Positions 5,059-5,925 of a stretch of DNA of 5,925 nt are shown in pieces. Within the stretch, counting starts at the first letter, position 1; the number at the start of each line of letters is the position of its first letter. The notes below the pieces were generated by a model. The model made no database searches, was not told the origin of the DNA, and saw only the letters and a program-made list of their open reading frames with translations. Both the position numbers and the translations under genes were made by a program. This stretch comes from JAJZJT01 sp964610905 (lineage in GTDB: Bacteria > Actinomycetota > Acidimicrobiia > Acidimicrobiales > RAAP-2), in the NCBI GenBank assembly GCA_964610905.1, contig CAZSYT010000131.1, positions 1 through 5,925 of the forward strand, written 5' to 3'.

Positions 5059-5925
5059 GTGACCACGGACGGGAGCACGGCCGAGCACGGCACGTCGGGT
5101 CGGGTCGAGCCTGTCGAGCCGGTCGAGCTGGCCGTCGGGGACGTCCCCGTCGCCCCCGAGCTCGCCGGTCTGGCGGAGCCGGTGGCGCCGCAGGCGCCCG
5201 CGGCCATCGGCCCGCTACCCGACGCCGCCGACGACCCGCGCTGGTACCAGCGGGCCGTGTTCTACGAGGTCTTCATCCGGGGCTTCTTCGACGGCAACGA
5301 CGACGGCACCGGAGACCTGTCGGGGCTGGTCGCCAAGCTCGACTACTTGCAGTGGCTGGGCGTCGACTGCCTCTGGCTGCTGCCCTTCTACCCCTCCCCC
5401 CTCCGTGACGGCGGATACGACATCAGCGACTACTTCTCGGTCCACACCGAGTACGGCACGGTCGACGAGCTGCGCAAGCTCCTCGGGGAAGCCCATGCGC
5501 GCGGCATCCGGGTCATCGCCGACCTCGTCATCAACCACACGAGCGACCAGCACCCCTGGTTCCTCGAGTCGCGCCAGAACCGGGACAACCCGAAGGCCGA
5601 CTGGTACGTGTGGAACGACGACGACCAGCGCTGGCCGGAGGCCCGCGTGGTCTTCGTCGACGTCGAGCGGTCGAACTGGGCCTACGACGCCCAGCGGGAC
5701 CAGTACTACTGGCACCGCTTCTACAGCCACCAGCCGGACCTCAACTACGACAACCCCGAGGTGGTCGAGGCCATGCTGGGCGTGGTCCGCTTCTGGCTCG
5801 ACATGGGCCTCGACGGCTTCCGGCTCGACGCCGTCCCGTTCCTCTACCAGCGTGACGGGACGTCGGGCGAGAACCTCCCCGAGACCCACGCCTTCATCCG
5901 GACGGTCCGCTCCGTGATGGACGCC
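5059..5925 (+). CDS. treS: Trehalose synthase (maltose alpha-D-glucosyltransferase), GH13, N-terminal part
   Basis: TreS interconverts maltose and trehalose by an intramolecular glucosyl transfer, and in actinobacteria it also feeds the GlgE alpha-glucan route. The frame stays open to the window end (289 codons), so the 3' end is missing. After an Ala/Pro/Glu/Val-rich leader of about 60 residues, the (beta/alpha)8 barrel starts at WYQRAVFYEVFIRGFFD (from Trp62). Then come the TreS-typical LRDGGYDISDY (115-125), GH13 region I DLVINHTSDQHPWF (from Asp155), HRFYSHQPDLNYDNP, and region II DGFRLDAVP with the nucleophile Asp257, followed by ENLPETHAF. This order closely matches recalled mycobacterial TreS rather than a general alpha-amylase. 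The acid/base Glu and transition-state Asp lie beyond the window, as would any fused maltokinase domain. GTG at 5059 is chosen for the -10-like box 6 nt upstream; a start nearer the barrel cannot be excluded. Confidence 0.9.
   Translation, partial: MTTDGSTAEHGTSGRVEPVEPVELAVGDVPVAPELAGLAEPVAPQAPAAIGPLPDAADDPRWYQRAVFYEVFIRGFFDGNDDGTGDLSGLVAKLDYLQWLGVDCLWLLPFYPSPLRDGGYDISDYFSVHTEYGTVDELRKLLGEAHARGIRVIADLVINHTSDQHPWFLESRQNRDNPKADWYVWNDDDQRWPEARVVFVDVERSNWAYDAQRDQYYWHRFYSHQPDLNYDNPEVVEAMLGVVRFWLDMGLDGFRLDAVPFLYQRDGTSGENLPETHAFIRTVRSVMDA

Noticed and set aside
5215..5889. 224-codon minus-strand open frame opposite treS
   Set aside because: Val/Glu/Asp-rich shadow of a GH13 gene whose motifs are all on the plus strand.

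Overview
The window is a very GC-rich stretch of bacterial chromosome, most likely from an actinobacterium and possibly from the class Acidimicrobiia (inference). The reasons are the strong G/C third-position bias, GTG starts, the atpD-atpC ... murA neighbourhood known from actinobacteria, a MurA with Asp in place of the usual active-site Cys, an actinobacterial-type MeaB, and gene starts preceded at 6-9 nt by TANNNT-like boxes rather than by Shine-Dalgarno sequences. It is ordinary core-genome sequence. I see no mobile element, CRISPR array, tRNA or rRNA. No gap between genes is longer than about 80 bases.

Layout: (1) 2-412 (+), the C-terminal end of atpD (F1 beta), touching atpC (412-888, +, F1 epsilon); this is the tail of the ATP synthase operon. 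(2) 963-1583 (+), a GNAT-family acetyltransferase whose 3' end overlaps the convergent glpX by 23 bp. (3) 2574-1561 (-), glpX, class II fructose-1,6-bisphosphatase, full length except for one in-frame TAG that falls exactly on the codon of a catalytic metal-ligand glutamate. (4) 2594-3871 (+), murA, first step of peptidoglycan precursor synthesis, divergent from glpX with only 19 bp between the two start codons. (5) 3954-5006 (+), a MeaB/ArgK-type P-loop GTPase carrying an 18-bp tandem repeat inside its G domain. (6) 5059-5925 (+), the N-terminal part of a GH13 trehalose synthase (treS), cut by the window end.

The genes serve energy generation (ATP synthase), gluconeogenesis (GlpX), cell wall synthesis (MurA), B12-dependent mutase maintenance (MeaB) and trehalose/maltose metabolism (TreS). 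Apart from atpDC they look like separately transcribed single genes: each has its own -10-like box right next to its start, and hairpins follow murA and meaB.

The observations most worth checking are the amber codon in glpX, the symmetric AT island that could drive two nearly leaderless divergent transcripts (glpX and murA), and the minisatellite in meaB. I did not find a convincing new multi-gene system here.
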